From Euzebya pacifica (GTDB lineage Bacteria > Actinomycetota > Nitriliruptoria > Euzebyales > Euzebyaceae), in assembly GCF_003344865.1 (NCBI RefSeq), contig NZ_CP031165.1:3849910-3913909 (forward strand): a stretch of DNA of 64,000 bases, read 5' to 3'. The notes below the pieces were generated by a model. The model made no database searches. It had not been told where the DNA came from and saw only the letters and a program-made list of their open reading frames with translations. The translations under genes and the position numbers were made by a program. Below are positions 16,029 to 24,892 of the stretch, piece after piece; positions within the stretch are counted from its first letter, which is position 1, and each line of letters starts with the position of its first letter.

Positions 16029-18121
16029 CCATCGGCCTCGACCTGGCCGTCGACGGCCTCGCGGGGGTGATGCTGGGGCTCATCGTCGTCGCGGGCATCC
16101 CGGTGCTCGCCCACGCCCGACGGTCCGTCGCCGCGGAGCATCGCCGTCGTGTGCAGGGTCTGCTGGTGGTGTTCGCCGCGGCCATGGCCGTCCTGGTGAC
16201 TGCCGACGACCTGCTCCTGCTGTACCTCGCCTGGGAGATCACCAGCGTTGTCTCCTTCCTGCTGATCGGCACCACCCACACGGCCGCCTATGCACGGGAG
16301 GCGGCACGGCGAGCCCTGTTCGTCACGGGCGCAGGCGGGTTGGCCCTGCTGGTGGCGATCCTCGTGCTCGTGCAGTCCACCGGCGAGCGCACCCTCTCCG
16401 GCGTCCTCGCCGCGGGCATCCAGGGCACCGAGGGCGTCGTCGTCGCCGCGTTGGTCCTCCTTGCCGTCGCGACGAAGTCCGCCCAGTGGCCGCTGCACCG
16501 GTGGCTGCCCGGGGCGATGGCCGCCCCGGCACCCGTCAGCGCGTTCCTGCACTCCGCCACCATGGTCAAGGCCGGCGTGTACCTGGCCCTGCGGATATCG
16601 CCGCTGCTCGCGGGTGTGGCCCTGTGGGACACCGCGATCGTCGTCGTGTCGGCGGTCAGCCTGCTGCTCGGCGGCTGGCGCGCCCTCCGCGCCGAGGACC
16701 TCAAGGCCCTGTTCGCCTGGTCGACCATCAGCCAGCTCGGCATGCTGGTCCTGGTCGTCAGCGCCCCCGTGCCCAAGGCCCTCCTCGGCGGCGCGGCGCT
16801 GGTCGTCGCCCATGCGCTCGCCAAGTCCGCGCTGTTCCTGTCGGTCGGCACCATCGACGCCGCCACCGGGACCCGTCGGCTGGACGACCTCGTCGGCCTC
16901 GGGCGGCGCTGGCCCGTGGTCGGCGTCACCGTGACGATCGCCGTGGCGTCGCTCGCCGGGATGGCCCCGACCTACGGCTTCGTGGCCAAGGAGGCTGCCC
17001 TGGCCGGGCTGCTGTCGGGCGACCCCGTCCGTGCCTGGGTGCTGGTCGCCGGCTCCGTGCTGAGCGCCGCCTACGCCTGGCGTGTCACGACGATGCTGTG
17101 GGGCCGCCCCGTCACCAAGGTCTCCATCGATCGGGTCCCGCGGGCCATGGTCGCCGGTCCTGTCGGGCTGGTCGGGCTGGTCACCGTGCTCGGGACGATC
17201 TGGCCCCTCGGCGACGCGGTCGCCAACGCCGCTGCGACGTCGGTCTCGGCCAAGGCCGGCGAGGCACACCTGGTGCTGTGGCCCGGGCTCGTCCCGGCCC
17301 TCGGCCTGTCGGTCCTCTCGTTGGCCGCCGGTGTGGCCCTCGCCACGGCCGTCGGACGGCTGCGTGCCCCGGATGTCGCCCCCGGAACGACCCCACCGGT
17401 GGACGTCGTGGGCATGCTGCTCGACCTTCCCGGTCGGCTCGGCCGTGGCCTCGAGCTGGTCCTGCGTCCCACCGCGAGCGACCGCACCGTCGGCATCCTG
17501 CTGCTGGCCGCCGGGCTGGCCACCCTCCTCCCGACCCTCGGCGACACCGGTGCGCTGCCGACCGTCGACCTCGGCGGCGACCCGGTCGTCTGGGCGGCCA
17601 TGCTGGCCGTCCTGGCCGGCGCGGGTGTGGCCGTGGTGACCCCGCAGCGGTTCTCCTCCGTGCTGTCGGTCGGCGTCGTCGGATTCGCCATGGTCGGCTG
17701 GTTCGTCCGCATCGGTGCACCCGACCTGGCGCTCACCCAGGCCCTCGTCGAGACCGTCATCGTGCTGGCCTTCCTCCTGGCGCTGCGCCGGGCCCCGGCC
17801 ACCCCGAGCCGACGGGATGCCACCCGTCCCGTGGCCCTGACCGTGCGGGGGGCCGTTGCCGTCGCGGCCGGCCTCGGTGCGGCTGCGCTGGCGCTGGCCG
17901 TCAGCAGCACCCAGCGGATCAGCGACGTCGGTGCCCGCGTGGCCGACCGGGCCATCCCCGACGGTGGCGGTCGCAACATCGTCAACGTCATCCTGACCGA
18001 CGTGCGCGCGCTGGACACCCTCGGTGAGATCACCGTGGTGGGCGTTGCCGCACTCGGCGTCCTGCGCCTGCTCACGCCAGACCGCATCCAGACCCCCGAC
18101 CGCCCCCTGGAGGTGCGCTGA
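16025..18121 (+). CDS. mrpA: Na+(K+)/H+ antiporter subunit A (MrpA/MnhA)
   Basis: The 698-aa polytopic protein contains the proton-pumping domain shared with NuoL: LLLLYLAWEITSVVSFLLIG, then TKSAQWPLHRWLPGAMAAPA and VSAFLHSATMVKAGVY. These hold the conserved Glu of the fifth helix and Lys of the seventh. The C-terminal third has the MrpA-specific parts: a DUF4040-like segment (SVGVVGFAMVGWFVRIGAPD then ALTQALVETVIVLAFLLAL) and a terminal segment GGRNIVNVILTDVRALDTLG. It is the largest subunit of a seven-subunit antiporter that exports Na+ for H+. Length is slightly below the roughly 770-800 aa of Bacillus MrpA. Confidence 0.96.
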   Translation: MTIGLDLAVDGLAGVMLGLIVVAGIPVLAHARRSVAAEHRRRVQGLLVVFAAAMAVLVTADDLLLLYLAWEITSVVSFLLIGTTHTAAYAREAARRALFVTGAGGLALLVAILVLVQSTGERTLSGVLAAGIQGTEGVVVAALVLLAVATKSAQWPLHRWLPGAMAAPAPVSAFLHSATMVKAGVYLALRISPLLAGVALWDTAIVVVSAVSLLLGGWRALRAEDLKALFAWSTISQLGMLVLVVSAPVPKALLGGAALVVAHALAKSALFLSVGTIDAATGTRRLDDLVGLGRRWPVVGVTVTIAVASLAGMAPTYGFVAKEAALAGLLSGDPVRAWVLVAGSVLSAAYAWRVTTMLWGRPVTKVSIDRVPRAMVAGPVGLVGLVTVLGTIWPLGDAVANAAATSVSAKAGEAHLVLWPGLVPALGLSVLSLAAGVALATAVGRLRAPDVAPGTTPPVDVVGMLLDLPGRLGRGLELVLRPTASDRTVGILLLAAGLATLLPTLGDTGALPTVDLGGDPVVWAAMLAVLAGAGVAVVTPQRFSSVLSVGVVGFAMVGWFVRIGAPDLALTQALVETVIVLAFLLALRRAPATPSRRDATRPVALTVRGAVAVAAGLGAAALALAVSSTQRISDVGARVADRAIPDGGGRNIVNVILTDVRALDTLGEITVVGVAALGVLRLLTPDRIQTPDRPLEVR

Positions 18122-18122
18122 G

Positions 18123-18554
18123 ATGGGTTCCGACGATCCGGTCCTGCGCTGGGCCATCGACACTGTCATCCCGCTCGTCCTGCTGCTCGCCCTGCACCTC
18201 CTGCTCGTCGGGCACGACGAGCCCGGTGGTGGCTTCGTCGCGGCACTGGTCGTCGCGGGTGCGCTCGCTGTCGACGCGATCGCCCACGAGACCGACCCGC
18301 GGCGTGCCCTGCGACGCATGCTGCCGCCCAGCGAGTCCCTCGTCGCCGTGGGGCTGCTGCTGGTCGCCGCGGTCGCGTTGTGGCCTGCCCTGACCAACGC
18401 GCCCCTGCTGACCGCCAGCGGGATCACGATCCCCCTGGGCTGGCTCGGCAAGCTCAAGCTGACGACCGTGCTCGCCTTCGACATCGGGGTCTTCCTCGTC
18501 GTCGTGGGATTCGCCGCCGCCGTCCTCGACCGCGTCCGCGAGGTTGCGCGATGA
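18123..18554 (+). CDS. mrpB: Na+/H+ antiporter subunit B (MrpB/MnhB)
   Basis: The 143-aa membrane protein starts at ATG 18123, one base after the mrpA stop. It shows the MrpB signature LLLALHLLLVGHDEPGGGFV and a later helix pair around WLGKLKLTTVLAFDIGVFLV. About four transmembrane helices are expected. The product binds next to MrpA in the antiporter complex. The stop overlaps the mrpC ATG. The frame is open upstream into mrpA but without family similarity. Confidence 0.95.
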   Translation: MGSDDPVLRWAIDTVIPLVLLLALHLLLVGHDEPGGGFVAALVVAGALAVDAIAHETDPRRALRRMLPPSESLVAVGLLLVAAVALWPALTNAPLLTASGITIPLGWLGKLKLTTVLAFDIGVFLVVVGFAAAVLDRVREVAR

Positions 18555-18904
18555 CGCTTCCGCTCCTGCTGGCCATCGCGGCCACCGTCGGGCTCGGCGC
18601 CTGGTTGGTCATGGATCGTGACCTCTTCCGGATCGCGCTCGGCACGGTGCTGCTCGGGCACGGCGCCGTGCTCGTGCTGCTGTCGCCGCGCCTGCCGGGG
18701 TCCGCCCCGCTGATCGGCGCCGACGGCATCGTCGCCGCCGATGTGGCCGACCCCCTGCCCCAGGCGTTCGCGCTGACCGCCATCGTCATCTCCTTCGCGG
18801 TCGTGACGCTCGTGCTCGCGCTCGCCCACCAGATGTTCGACACCCCCACCGGCGGACCGGGATCGGCCCCGGAGGACCCCGCCGGTCCGGAGGAGCCCTC
18901 GTGA
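18551..18904 (+). CDS. mrpC: Na+/H+ antiporter subunit C (MrpC/MnhC)
   Basis: This 117-aa NuoK-like protein starts at ATG 18551 in an ATGA overlap. Three helices are visible, including MDRDLFRIALGTVLLGHGAV and a third with PLPQAFALTAIVISFAVVTL, the typical MrpC/NuoK block. The last 25 residues are a hydrophilic Pro/Gly/Glu tail. It is a small core subunit of the antiporter, homologous to the NuoK subunit of complex I. Confidence 0.95.
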   Translation: MTLPLLLAIAATVGLGAWLVMDRDLFRIALGTVLLGHGAVLVLLSPRLPGSAPLIGADGIVAADVADPLPQAFALTAIVISFAVVTLVLALAHQMFDTPTGGPGSAPEDPAGPEEPS

Positions 18905-20388
18905 CCCTCGTTGCCCTTCCGATCCTCTGGCCGCTGCTGCTGGCCGGCGCCGCGCTGCTGGCTGGCCGGCGCCTGCGTGCATCCCGCACCGTGGGGTTGC
19001 TCGGTTCCGTCGGCATGACCGTCGCCAGCGGCGCGCTGCTGGCGGTCGTGGCCAGTGACGGTCCGCAGGTCGTCGACGTCGGCGGATGGGGACTGCCGGT
19101 CGGCATCACCCTGGTCGCCGACCTGCTCGCCTGCCTCATCCTCGTCGTCTCGGCGCTGGTGGTCCTGGCCACCCACGTGCACGCGGTGCTCGCCTCGGAG
19201 GTCGAGGAACAGTGGCCGCACTACCACACGGCCCACCTGGTCCTGGCCGCCGGCGTGGCGCTGAGCCTGCTCACCGGCGACCTGTTCACCCTGTTCGTCG
19301 GATTCGAGGTGTCGCTCGTCGCCAGCTACGTGCTGCTGATGGGCCCAGCCACCGGTCACACCCTGCGAGCGGCACGTCCCTACGTGATCGCCAACGTCGT
19401 GGTCAGCACGCTGTTCCTGGTCGCCGTGGCCGCCACCTACGCCACCGCCGGCACGGTCAACCTGACGCTGCTTGCGGAGGTGTGGCCGACCCTCGGCGCG
19501 TCCGGCGATGCCATCGGGCTGCTGCTGCTGACGGTGTTCGCCACCAAGGCCGCCGCCTTCCCCTTCCTCGGCTGGCTGCCCGACGCCTACGCCCGTGCGT
19601 CGGTCCCCGTGGCGGCCCTCCTCGCCGGCCTGCTGACCAAGCTCGGCGTCTACGCGATGGTCCGCGGCGAGTCGCTGCTGGGGCTCGTCCCCGACGGGCT
19701 CGGCTGGCTCCTGCCGGTGCTGGCCGGCACGACCATGTTCGCCGGTGTCGTCGGTGCGCTGGCCCAGACCGACATCCGCCGGATCCTCGGCTTCCACATC
19801 ACCAGCCAGATCGGCTACATGCTCTTCGGGCTGGCCCTGTCGACCGCGGCTGGCCTGGCCGCCACCGTCTTCTACGTCGTGCACCACATCCTCGTGAAGT
19901 CCGCGTTGTTCCTCGTCGCCGGCACCGTCGAGCAGCGACTCGGCAGCGGCCGGCTGGAACGGACCGGCGGGCTGATGACGTCCACTCCCCTGCTGGCCGC
20001 GGCGTTCGCGGTGCCTGCCCTCAGCCTTGCGGGCATCCCGCCCCTGTCGGGGTTCACCGCCAAGGTCGCGGTCCTCCGCGCCGGGCTGGACGCCGACGCC
20101 GTGCTGCTGGTCGCAGTCGGCACCGTGGTGTCGCTGCTGACGATCCTGTCCATGGCCAAGGTCTGGGCGGGAGCCTTCTGGGGTGACCAGCCGGACCCCG
20201 CATCCGAGGTCGCCGCGCAGCCAGCCACCACGACGACCAGGTTCTCGCCGCGGGCCGTGGCCGGCACCGGCGTCCTCGTCGTCGGCACGCTGGTCGTGTC
20301 CCTCGCGGCCGGCCCGGTGCTGGAGCTGTCCACGCGCGCGGCGGACCAGCTCGTCGACCCGATCGGACTGACGGAGGGCGGACAATGA
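18901..20388 (+). CDS. mrpD: Na+/H+ antiporter subunit D (MrpD/MnhD)
   Basis: The 495-aa polytopic subunit starts at GTG 18901 within the mrpC stop. It carries the antiporter motifs LFTLFVGFEVSLVASYVLLM (conserved Glu) and TKAAAFPFLGWLPDAYARAS (conserved Lys), then ASVPVAALLAGLLTKLGVYA. The midsection QTDIRRILGFHITSQIGYML and the His in VVHHILVKSALFLVAG complete the proton path seen in NuoM/NuoN-type proteins. It should be the second proton-conducting subunit besides MrpA. Confidence 0.96.
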   Translation: MTLVALPILWPLLLAGAALLAGRRLRASRTVGLLGSVGMTVASGALLAVVASDGPQVVDVGGWGLPVGITLVADLLACLILVVSALVVLATHVHAVLASEVEEQWPHYHTAHLVLAAGVALSLLTGDLFTLFVGFEVSLVASYVLLMGPATGHTLRAARPYVIANVVVSTLFLVAVAATYATAGTVNLTLLAEVWPTLGASGDAIGLLLLTVFATKAAAFPFLGWLPDAYARASVPVAALLAGLLTKLGVYAMVRGESLLGLVPDGLGWLLPVLAGTTMFAGVVGALAQTDIRRILGFHITSQIGYMLFGLALSTAAGLAATVFYVVHHILVKSALFLVAGTVEQRLGSGRLERTGGLMTSTPLLAAAFAVPALSLAGIPPLSGFTAKVAVLRAGLDADAVLLVAVGTVVSLLTILSMAKVWAGAFWGDQPDPASEVAAQPATTTTRFSPRAVAGTGVLVVGTLVVSLAAGPVLELSTRAADQLVDPIGLTEGGQ

Positions 20389-20975
20389 TGGACCCCGAAC
20401 ACCGGACCGCCGGGACGTCGGCCCTCGGGATCGTCGCGCAGGTCAGCGTCCTCGTCGCCTTCTGGGTCGTGCTGTGGGGATCGATCACCCCCGGGACCGT
20501 CCTCACCGGCATCCTGCTGTCGGTGCTCCTGCTCCGCGGCGGCGCAGCCCACCCGGTGCCCGTGCGGCCCGTGCGGATCCTCCGCCTGCTCTGGACCCTC
20601 GTCATCGAGGTCGGACTGGCCAACATCGCCATGGCCCGTGCGGTCTTCCGCGGCCCCGAGCGGTCGGTGGAACGGCGCCTGCGGGTGTCGCTGCGAACCG
20701 TCGGCGCGGGGCTCGACGCCGCGATCGCGTTGGCGGTCACCCTGACCCCGGGGACGATCGCCGTGGGCCTGGAACGCCGCCCGGGCAAGCCGACGGTGCT
20801 CCGCCTGCACGTGCTCGACGGCACCGTGGAGGGCACCGCCGCCTCGGTCCACCGCATCGAACGGCGGATCCAGGAAGCCTTCGGGGTGGACGACGGACGG
20901 GTCAGCCCGCTCGCGCCCGGGTCGGAGCCCGTGGAGGAAGAGTTCGACGACACGCCCGAGGAGGCGTTGACATGA
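20385..20975 (+). CDS. mrpE: Na+/H+ antiporter subunit E (MrpE/MnhE)
   Basis: The 196-aa protein begins at ATG 20385 (ATGA overlap with mrpD). Two N-terminal helices are followed by the soluble MrpE domain with LRVSLRTVGAGLDAAIALAV and TLTPGTIAVGLERRPGKPTV, the best conserved part of the family. The last 30 residues are acidic (EPVEEEFDDTPEEALT). MrpE is needed for assembly or full activity of the complex. Confidence 0.93.
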   Translation: MMDPEHRTAGTSALGIVAQVSVLVAFWVVLWGSITPGTVLTGILLSVLLLRGGAAHPVPVRPVRILRLLWTLVIEVGLANIAMARAVFRGPERSVERRLRVSLRTVGAGLDAAIALAVTLTPGTIAVGLERRPGKPTVLRLHVLDGTVEGTAASVHRIERRIQEAFGVDDGRVSPLAPGSEPVEEEFDDTPEEALT

Positions 20976-21223
20976 GCACCATCGTCATCGGGATGCTGGC
21001 CCTCGCCGCCTTGCTGACCATCCTTCGCGTGCTGCGCCGTGGCAGCGTGGCCGACCGCGTGATCGGCCTGGACATGCTCCTGCTGGTCGTCGTGGCGCTG
21101 GTCGCCGTCGACGCTGCCGGTCGGCAGTCGGGCGAACACCTCGAGCTGCCCCTCGTCGTGGGACTCCTCGGGTTCCTGTCCACCGTCACGGTGGCGGCCT
21201 ACCTGCGCGGAGACGGCTCGTGA
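20972..21223 (+). CDS. mrpF: Na+/H+ antiporter subunit F (MrpF/MnhF)
   Basis: The 83-aa protein starts at ATG 20972 (ATGA overlap). It has three short helices and the MrpF motif RVLRRGSVADRVIGLDMLLL, with the conserved Asp in GLDML. In known complexes MrpF sits at the MrpA/MrpD side. The small size is normal for the family. The frame is open upstream inside mrpE but only this part is real. Confidence 0.93.
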   Translation: MSTIVIGMLALAALLTILRVLRRGSVADRVIGLDMLLLVVVALVAVDAAGRQSGEHLELPLVVGLLGFLSTVTVAAYLRGDGS

Positions 21224-21543
21224 TCGAGGGAATCGGCTGGGCCGTCATGGTCATCGGGGCCCTGTGGATGCTGCTCGCAGCGATCGGCATCCATCGGATG
21301 GGGTCGACGCTGTCGCGCCTGCTGGTCGCCGGCAAGGCCGCCACGATGGGGATCGGTGCGGTCCTCGTGGGGGCTGCCATCGTCCTTGCCGACCCGGCCG
21401 GTTCGGGCCTGCTGGTGCTGTCCGCAGCGGTGCTGGTCGTGACGACGCCAGCCGGCGCACACGCGCTGGCGAGGTCAGTGCGCGGTGTCCGGCCGGTGGC
21501 GGTGCGCGAGACCGATCCGGACAAGGCCGCCGACCCGTCCTGA
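21220..21543 (+). CDS. mrpG: Na+/H+ antiporter subunit G (MrpG/MnhG)
   Basis: The 107-aa protein starts at GTG 21220, overlapping the mrpF stop. Three helices and the MrpG block AAIGIHRMGSTLSRLLVAGK are visible, as is the later LVVTTPAGAHALARS. It closes the operon, and all seven subunits are present in the standard order. Downstream the ribF gene converges from the other strand with a 27-bp gap that contains only a 6-bp hairpin (ACCGGC, GCCGGT near 21552-21566). No strong terminator is seen. Confidence 0.93.
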   Translation: MIEGIGWAVMVIGALWMLLAAIGIHRMGSTLSRLLVAGKAATMGIGAVLVGAAIVLADPAGSGLLVLSAAVLVVTTPAGAHALARSVRGVRPVAVRETDPDKAADPS

Positions 21544-21570
21544 GACATCGGACCGGCCCTGCCGGTGGGA

Positions 21571-22503
21571 TCAGTCGGCGAGCAGCTCGCGGGTGCGGGC
21601 CACGTCGGCGTGCATCTGCTCGATCAGCGCGTCGACGCTGTCGAACTTGACCTCGTCGCGCAGCCGGTGGGTGAACTGCACCCCGGCCTCGAGGCCGTAC
21701 AGGTCGCCGTCGAAGTCCAGCAGGAAGGCCTCGACCCGCAGGTTGGTGACGCCGCTGAACGTGGGGTTGGTGCCCACGCTGATGGCGCAGGGCTGCCAGG
21801 TCCCGTCCGGCAACCCGAACCGGCCCGCGTAGACCCCGTTGGACGGCACGGCCGCTCGCGGGTCGACCTGCATGTTGGCGGTCGGAAAACCCAGCTCTCG
21901 GCCGCGCTGGTCACCGCGGACCACGATGCCCTCGAGGACGTAGGGGCGGCCCAGCCAACGTCCGGCCTGTGCGACGTCACCCCGTTCGATGGCGCCCCTG
22001 ATCTCGGTGGAGGACACCACGGCTTCGTCCATCTCCAGCAGCGTGACCGCCTCGGAGGTGAAGTCGAACGCCGGGCCGAGGTCGGCCAGGGTCGTGACGT
22101 CGCCGGCCGCCTTGTGCCCGAAGCGGAAGTTGGCACCGACCACGACGTGGGTGGCCTGCAGCGGGCCTGCCAGCACGTGGTCGACGAAGTCCATCGGGGA
22201 GAGGTGGCGCAGCGAGTCGTCGAACGGCAACGCGACGACCAGGTCCACGTCCTGCGCGGCGAGCGCGGCAAGGCGCTGCTCGAGCGTCATCAGCAGCGGC
22301 GGACGGGCTCCGGGGTTGACGACCTCCATGGGGTGGCGGTCGAAGGTGACCACCACCGCGCGGGCGTCACGTTCCGAGGCGATCTTCAGCGTGCGGGCGA
22401 TCAGGGACTGGTGGCCCCGGTGGACACCGTCGAAGAAGCCGATGGCCACCACGGACGGCGCCGCCTCGACGTCGTCGAGTCCGATTGCGATCGTTGCGTC
22501 CAT
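21571..22503 (-). CDS. ribF: Bifunctional riboflavin kinase / FAD synthetase
   Basis: The 310-aa protein has the N-terminal FMN adenylyltransferase domain with AIGFFDGVHRGHQSLIARTL, and the C-terminal flavokinase domain with GRELGFPTANMQVDPRAAVP and YAGRF. It turns riboflavin into FMN and then FAD. It lies downstream of truB on the same strand, as in many bacteria where ribF precedes rpsO. Here rpsO is about 16.7 kb away because an accessory block intervenes. Start is the ATG at 22503. Confidence 0.97.
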   Translation of the reverse strand: MDATIAIGLDDVEAAPSVVAIGFFDGVHRGHQSLIARTLKIASERDARAVVVTFDRHPMEVVNPGARPPLLMTLEQRLAALAAQDVDLVVALPFDDSLRHLSPMDFVDHVLAGPLQATHVVVGANFRFGHKAAGDVTTLADLGPAFDFTSEAVTLLEMDEAVVSSTEIRGAIERGDVAQAGRWLGRPYVLEGIVVRGDQRGRELGFPTANMQVDPRAAVPSNGVYAGRFGLPDGTWQPCAISVGTNPTFSGVTNLRVEAFLLDFDGDLYGLEAGVQFTHRLRDEVKFDSVDALIEQMHADVARTRELLAD

Positions 22504-22561
22504 CAGCGGGAGGGTCCTGCCAGTCGAGGTACGGCGTGCCCGGGCCGGTCGAGCACGGCGG

Positions 22562-23533
22562 TCAATTGAACACCACCTCCGGGCGTGCGAGCCGACCCTG
22601 ATCGCGCATCACGGCGATCAGCTGGCCGGCGGGGTCGAGGATGGACACGGGGCCGTCGTGTCCCGTGGCGGGGATGCCGCGCCCGTTGCTGACCAGCGCG
22701 GCCTGCTCGGCGTCCAGCGCAACCGCCGGGTAGTCCGCCATCGCGTCGGCCATGGACATCACGGCCTCGCCGAACGTGCCCTCCTCCGCCATGACCTGCA
22801 GCGTCTCCAGCGAGGTGGCGTCCTCGATGGAGAACCGGCCCGACCCCAGCCGGCGGAGGCCGGTCAGGTGGGCGCCGACGCCCAGCCGTTCACCGACGTC
22901 GGCGGCCAGGGTGCGCACGTAGGTGCCAGCCGTGCAGGTGACCAGGAACGACGTGCTGGGCTGGTCGCCCGGGTCGAAGTCGGCCATGACGATGTCGTGG
23001 ATGGTGACGGGTCGGGGCTTGCGCTCGACCTCCTCACCCCGACGGGCCTTCTCGTACAGCCGCTCGCCATCGACCTTGACCGCCGAGACCATGGGGGGGA
23101 TCTGCTCGATGTCGCCGACGAAGGCGTGCAACGCCTCGCAGACCATCTCCTCGGTGATGTGGGAGGCGTCGGTGCGGCTGGTCTCCACGCCCTCGTTGTC
23201 GAGGGTGTCGGTGGTCCGACCCAGCCGCATGCGGGCGTCGTAGGTCTTCTGCGAGGCCTGCAGGTACGGCACGAGCTTGGTGGCCCGACCGATGCAGACC
23301 ACCAGCACGCCCGAGGCGTCGGGGTCCAGGGTGCCGGCGTGGCCGACCTTGGGTCCCTTCCGCTTGCCCCGCCGCCCGGGCTTGGAACCGACGATGCGAC
23401 GCACCTTGGCGACGACGTCGTGGCTGGTCACGCCCAGCGGCTTGTCGACGACGAGGACGCCCTCGACGTCGGGTGCCAGCGGCCCCCGGTCGGCGGTCGA
23501 GGACGTGCTCGTGTCCGGTGGGGTGGCCGTCAT
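22562..23533 (-). CDS. truB: tRNA pseudouridine-55 synthase TruB
   Basis: The 323-aa product starts at ATG 23533, overlapping the nrnA stop (ATGA). The signature LVVDKPLGVTSHDVVAKVRR leads to the catalytic block KVGHAGTLDPDASGVLVVC with the active Asp in TLDP. YEKARRGEEVERKPR and TCTAGTYVRTLAADVGERLG are also typical. A C-terminal region (about 240-323) matches the actinobacterial TruB tail. The enzyme makes pseudouridine 55 in the T loop of tRNAs. The longer open frame to 23833 is not supported. Confidence 0.97.
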   Translation of the reverse strand: MTATPPDTSTSSTADRGPLAPDVEGVLVVDKPLGVTSHDVVAKVRRIVGSKPGRRGKRKGPKVGHAGTLDPDASGVLVVCIGRATKLVPYLQASQKTYDARMRLGRTTDTLDNEGVETSRTDASHITEEMVCEALHAFVGDIEQIPPMVSAVKVDGERLYEKARRGEEVERKPRPVTIHDIVMADFDPGDQPSTSFLVTCTAGTYVRTLAADVGERLGVGAHLTGLRRLGSGRFSIEDATSLETLQVMAEEGTFGEAVMSMADAMADYPAVALDAEQAALVSNGRGIPATGHDGPVSILDPAGQLIAVMRDQGRLARPEVVFN

Positions 23534-24549
23534 CGGGATCCTGCTCCAGCGTGGGTGCGCAGCTCGGCGCGCACACGGTCGGCGATGTCGGCCGGGTCGC
23601 CGTCGGCGGTGAATCCGGCCGCGAGGTGGTGCCCGCCGCCACCGAGCCGCTGGGCGACGGCAGCCACGTCGGTGCCGCCGCGTGAGCGGAGGGAGGAGCG
23701 CCAGCGGCCACCCTCGGTCTCGCGCATCAGCAGCGCGACGTCGACGGTGTCGACCCGGCGCAGCAGCTCGATCAGGCCGTCGGTCTCGTGAGGCTCGGCA
23801 CCGCTGTCGACGAGGTCCTCGCGGGTGGTCCACGACCAGACCAGCTCGGGGCTGACCGTCGCCCGCCCGGTGGTCCGGGCCACGAGGCCCAGGTAGCCGG
23901 CCGACGCAGATTCGTACACCGCACGGGTGACGCCGACGTGGTCGGCCCCCGCCTCCAGCAGGCGTGCCGCCACGCGATGGTCCGCCGGCCCTGTGGACGC
24001 GAAGGAGAACCTCCCGGTGTCGGTCAGCAGCGCCAGGTACAGCGCGTCCGCCATCGCAGGGGTCAGCTCCACCCCCAGCGCATCGATCAGGCGAAGGACC
24101 AGGACACCGGTGCAGCTGGCGGTGTCGTCGACGATCCGGATGTCACCGAACCCGTCACCGACGGCGTGGTGGTCGATGACCACAACCGTGCCAGCGGCGT
24201 CGACCAGCGGCTGGAGGGTGCCCAGGCGGCTGGCAGCGGCGGTGTCGCAGCAGACCAGCACATCGCAGCTCGGCGGCAGGTCCTCGGGTGCGCGGACGCG
24301 ACCCCGGAGGGGCAGGAACGACAGCGCCGGGTCCAGCGGGGCCGGCGGCGTCCCGACGTCGCGCCCACCCCAGGACGGGTGCACGTCGATGCCGATGGCG
24401 TCGAGGGCGGCCGACGTGGCCAGCAACGACCCGAGGGCGTCGCCGTCGGGATCGATGTGCCCGACCACCACGACCGTTCGGGCGTCGCGCAGCACGTCGG
24501 CAGCAGCCCGGACGGCCAGCTCGAGGTCCACGGGAACCTCAGCGGTCAT
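23530..24549 (-). CDS. DHH-family nanoRNase / pAp phosphatase (NrnA-like)
   Basis: The 339-aa protein shows the DHH phosphoesterase motifs: VVVGHIDPDGDALGSLLATS (motif I, DxD), CCDTAAASRLG, and VVIDHHAVGDGF (DHH). The DHHA1 part near the C-terminus ends in RLGGGGHHLAAGFTADGDPA. Family members degrade very short RNA and dephosphorylate pAp. It lies between rbfA and truB with 4- to 11-base overlaps at both ends, the usual actinobacterial context. All metal ligands that I can place are present. Confidence 0.95.
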   Translation of the reverse strand: MTAEVPVDLELAVRAAADVLRDARTVVVVGHIDPDGDALGSLLATSAALDAIGIDVHPSWGGRDVGTPPAPLDPALSFLPLRGRVRAPEDLPPSCDVLVCCDTAAASRLGTLQPLVDAAGTVVVIDHHAVGDGFGDIRIVDDTASCTGVLVLRLIDALGVELTPAMADALYLALLTDTGRFSFASTGPADHRVAARLLEAGADHVGVTRAVYESASAGYLGLVARTTGRATVSPELVWSWTTREDLVDSGAEPHETDGLIELLRRVDTVDVALLMRETEGGRWRSSLRSRGGTDVAAVAQRLGGGGHHLAAGFTADGDPADIADRVRAELRTHAGAGSR

Positions 24550-24892
24550 CGGTGTCCAGGTCGGCCAGGATCTGCTCGATCTTGCGGCCCTGGTCGGCGA
24601 CCTCGTCGATGGCGAACACGAGCTCGGGGGTGTGGCGGACCGTCAGGACGCTGCCGAGGTCCCGCCTGAGCAGGCCGGTTGCGGAGTCGAGGCCCTGCTG
24701 GGCACGTTGCCGTTCCTCCGGCGTGTCGGGCAGCACCGTGTAGTAGATGGTTGCCCGGTCGTTGTCGCGCGACATCCGGACGTCGGTGACCGTGACGAAG
24801 CCGATGCGGGGGTCCTTCAGCTTGGGGATCAGCTGTCCCACGATCTCCTTCACCCGCTCGCCGAGCCGTCTGGCCTTCTCTGGATTGCTCAT
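24539..24892 (-). CDS. rbfA: Ribosome-binding factor A
   Basis: The 117-aa protein has the normal RbfA length and pattern: ARRLGERVKEIVGQLIPKLK, DPRIGFVTVTDVRMSRDNDR and LRRDLGSVLTVRHTPELVFA. RbfA is a KH-fold factor that helps mature the 5' end of 16S rRNA in the 30S subunit. Its start overlaps the ylxP stop (ATGA) and its end overlaps nrnA by 11 bases. Confidence 0.97.
   Translation of the reverse strand: MSNPEKARRLGERVKEIVGQLIPKLKDPRIGFVTVTDVRMSRDNDRATIYYTVLPDTPEERQRAQQGLDSATGLLRRDLGSVLTVRHTPELVFAIDEVADQGRKIEQILADLDTDDR

Noticed and set aside
14633-18982. 1449-aa minus-strand open frame across the two-component and mrp genes
   Set aside because: It is antisense to well-supported RR, mrpA, mrpB and mrpC, and has low-complexity Arg/Gly/Asp/Gln composition.
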